Of a DNA stretch of 64,000 nt, positions 62,347 to 64,000 are shown piece after piece. The stretch covers positions 1 to 64,000 of the forward strand of contig DBCO01000040.1 in assembly GCA_002293145.1 (NCBI GenBank), given 5' to 3'. Position 1 is the stretch's first letter; every line of letters begins with the position of its first letter. The notes beneath the pieces were generated by a model that saw nothing but the letters and a program-made list of their open reading frames with translations, made no database searches and had not been told where the DNA came from. A program made the position numbers and the translations under genes. This DNA comes from Akkermansiaceae bacterium UBA956. GTDB taxonomy: Bacteria > Verrucomicrobiota > Verrucomicrobiia > Verrucomicrobiales > Akkermansiaceae.

Positions 62347-63447
62347 TCAATCTAGCTTGCGTTTTGGACCCGGTGGCTGTGGTACGGCATCAGGTTTGGG
62401 CGCCGGCGGTTGCTCCAAGCGGTTGACTTCAAAATCTAACGGTTCTTGGTAAGCATTGCCGCCGTCGATTTCCCAGCCACAGGGGATGTTGAGGCTGTCG
62501 GCGATCTCGCGAGCCTTGAGATAGGTGGCGAAGCTGTCTGGGTTGACCTTGAAGATCACCACACAACGCGGAGTTTGCTTGATGTAGTTACAGATGTTGT
62601 GGAAACGTCCTCGCGGTTGCTCACAATCAGCGAGAGTGGCGTCGCCCTTGGCGGGATCAAAAGTGACACACATGTTGAGTCGCGTCCACGGTTTGTTGTG
62701 CGGCACAGTGATACTTTGATTGCGAACTTTGAGATTTTTCGTGGCAAAAAGTTGCACAGTTTTTTCCTGATCGTAGATTTTGATATCGGCCTTCTTGGGG
62801 ATTTTGCGCAGCTCGCGGAAAAGCGCGCGCTCGTTACTCTTGAATTCGCCCATGATCATCTTTTTGGCCTGTGGGGGATCGACGAGATGAATTTGATCCC
62901 TGATGGTGTAAACGTAGAACAACACTGCTGATTCGGCAATGTCGCGGCTATTCGGAATCCTTACCACCGTCGATTGCGGTGCTTTAGGGAGCGGAGTTTC
63001 ATCGAGCAAGGCCTTGATGCGATTGATTTCTGTGAGTATGGCATCGGTCTTGTTTCGCTCGTCGACTTCGACTTTTTTCTCGACCTCGACTTTTTTCTGC
63101 ATGGCTTCGAGTTCCATCAACGCCAATTTGTTTTCCTTGATCGAGTTTTCTAACAACGAAAGATCCGCTTCAATTTTGCCTAATTCTTGCGGTGTGGGTT
63201 CAGGCGCTGTGAGGAGATCTTGCTGCTTTTTGATTTGATCAATGAGTTGTTGCTTTTGTTGTGTTGCCAGTTGCACTTCTTCTTTGGTGGCGGGCTTGAG
63301 GTCGTTGAGGAGTTTTTCGACAGCTTGCTCGACGTCCATTTGCAGTAGAATCAGAATCACGATCAAAACAGCGACAACGTTGGTCAACGCGTCCATGAGT
63401 GAGTCCATGCTCACGCCTTGTTCGTCGGATGATTTTTTGCGGGCCAT
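62347..63447 (-). CDS. ExbD/MotB-like inner-membrane coiled-coil protein
   Basis: 366 residues. The N-terminus MDSLMDALTNVVAVLIVILI gives one transmembrane helix at about 17-40, in the style of ExbD/TolR/MotB proteins, followed by a long coiled coil (about 45-150, KQQLIDQIKKQQDL, MQKKVEVEKKVEVDERNKTD). A folded domain (about 165-345) ends in a proline-rich tail (EQPPAPKPDAVPQPPGPKRK). It sits 21 bases downstream of a similar coiled-coil gene. Partners of the ExbB/TolQ type would be expected further upstream, outside the window. An energy-coupling or motor role is inference. Confidence 0.6.
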   Translation of the reverse strand: MARKKSSDEQGVSMDSLMDALTNVVAVLIVILILLQMDVEQAVEKLLNDLKPATKEEVQLATQQKQQLIDQIKKQQDLLTAPEPTPQELGKIEADLSLLENSIKENKLALMELEAMQKKVEVEKKVEVDERNKTDAILTEINRIKALLDETPLPKAPQSTVVRIPNSRDIAESAVLFYVYTIRDQIHLVDPPQAKKMIMGEFKSNERALFRELRKIPKKADIKIYDQEKTVQLFATKNLKVRNQSITVPHNKPWTRLNMCVTFDPAKGDATLADCEQPRGRFHNICNYIKQTPRCVVIFKVNPDSFATYLKAREIADSLNIPCGWEIDGGNAYQEPLDFEVNRLEQPPAPKPDAVPQPPGPKRKLD

Positions 63448-63468
63448 GATGCAGTGAAAATTGGGTAA

Positions 63469-64000
63469 TTATTTGCGAAGGAAAAGGGAGAGATCGATCT
63501 CGCCTTGGGTGGGGATTGGGAGTTTCCCAATGCGTAGGTTATAGTTGGTTTCGGCATAGCCGCCTGCGGTGCGGAAGGTGCCGTGACCGTCGGCGCGCAT
63601 CAGAAAAAGAACGAGATGCTCGCGCGCCGATTTGGTTTCGTTAAAAATACCTGCCAGTGTGCTATCGGTCGAAATGGTAGCCGCAGAGACGGGCGTTTTT
63701 TTGCCTGATTTGTCAAGGATGACGAGGCCATTGGCATTGCATTCGATGAAAACCACTTGGGTATTGGCGGAAATGCCAGAGCCCGCAGGGTTGATACGCA
63801 CAGGTTGCGGTTTGGTATCGGGTTTGATCTTGCGCTTTTCGAGTTCTGCTTTGAGCTCGGCGAGTTGTTTTTCTAAGGATGGTCGTTCGTTTTTCAATGC
63901 CGCGATTTGATCGATGAGTTGCTCTAACATTTTTTGCAAGGCGGCATCGGATTGCTTGGGTGGCGTCTTGCTCTCGGCGAGTTGTTTGCGCAGGATGATG
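63469..64000 (-). CDS. Coiled-coil envelope protein, 5' end outside the window
   Basis: The frame is open through the right window edge, so the N-terminus is missing; an internal ATG at 63939 is not the true start. At least 177 residues are visible. A coiled coil (LAESKTPPKQSDAA, LIDQIAALKNERPSLEKQLA) is followed by a beta-rich C-terminal domain (VNPAG-type loop, TQVVFIECNANGLVIL, AREHLVLFLMRADGHGTF, QGEIDLSLFLRK). It resembles the protein encoded just downstream (62347-63447) in layout, suggesting two paralogous partners of one complex. Confidence 0.55.
   Translation of the reverse strand, partial: IILRKQLAESKTPPKQSDAALQKMLEQLIDQIAALKNERPSLEKQLAELKAELEKRKIKPDTKPQPVRINPAGSGISANTQVVFIECNANGLVILDKSGKKTPVSAATISTDSTLAGIFNETKSAREHLVLFLMRADGHGTFRTAGGYAETNYNLRIGKLPIPTQGEIDLSLFLRK

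Noticed and set aside
1..64000. tRNA, rRNA, riboswitch and parS sites
   Set aside because: I looked for T-loop sequences, conserved rRNA tracts, known riboswitch cores and the parS palindrome and recognised none; a covariance-model search would be needed to exclude small RNAs.

Overview
The window looks like chromosomal DNA of a free-living or host-associated member of the Verrucomicrobiota (phylum-level inference). The reasons are the many secreted proteins with LamG, discoidin, BNR_4, NHL and autotransporter-type beta-strand repeats, a formylglycine sulfatase, several glycan hydrolases, a XylR-type LacI/AraC hybrid regulator, and a shared C-terminal module ending in P-[KR]-[KR]-F. No rRNA, tRNA or CRISPR array was seen.

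Layout. (1) Positions 1-10.2 kb hold an accessory glycan-use module on the minus strand: a LamG plus DUF5696-like hydrolase, a discoidin-domain protein and a 942-residue beta-strand-repeat surface protein. A divergent GntR/LacI-hybrid regulator has a perfect 9-bp inverted repeat just before its start. The module lies between two identical copies of a 118-bp sequence (1-118 and 10104-10221), each carrying the 5' end of the same beta-helix gene, so it may be a recent insertion or duplication that could recombine out. (2) 10.8-12.6 kb is a GH20 hexosaminidase. (3) 13.2-29.7 kb is a phosphonate-use island and the most interesting part. It has a XRE-cupin regulator, an OPA-type MFS transporter overlapping a zinc alcohol dehydrogenase of the phosphonate-associated type, a secreted alkaline-phosphatase-superfamily phosphodiesterase with an apparent frameshift, a XylR-type regulator and an IS4-family insertion. 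A run on the plus strand follows: DUF5690 transporter, LamG/purple acid phosphatase, FAD oxidoreductase, phnA, phnY, phnW. It ends in the remains of a 2-hydroxyacid dehydrogenase.

(4) 29.8-43.9 kb mixes secreted repeat proteins with housekeeping genes: parB, hom, metG, a cyclophilin, an FtsX-type permease, a glutaminyl cyclase and a secreted esterase. A long imperfect palindrome lies at 37938-38066. (5) 44-48.9 kb has a divergent pair, a DUF6067/GH123-like hydrolase and a sulfatase. (6) 49-56.8 kb has recJ, rnr, a DUF2071 protein, and a mechanosensitive-channel gene overlapping a phosphodiester-glycosidase gene. (7) 57-64 kb has an envelope cluster on the minus strand: an ABCG-type transporter, two uncharacterised proteins, and two coiled-coil proteins, one of which has an ExbD-like N-terminus.

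Working model. The cytoplasmic genes make a complete route for 2-aminoethylphosphonate (AEP): PhnW or the FAD oxidase forms phosphonoacetaldehyde, PhnY oxidises it to phosphonoacetate, and PhnA cleaves that to acetate and phosphate. Two unrelated membrane carriers, two secreted phosphate-ester hydrolases and nearby hexosaminidase, GalNAc-type hydrolase and sulfatase genes suggest a broader system. In that system AEP or AEP esters would be released from phosphonate-decorated glycans or lipids outside the cell, imported and used. The route is family knowledge; the glycan link is inference.
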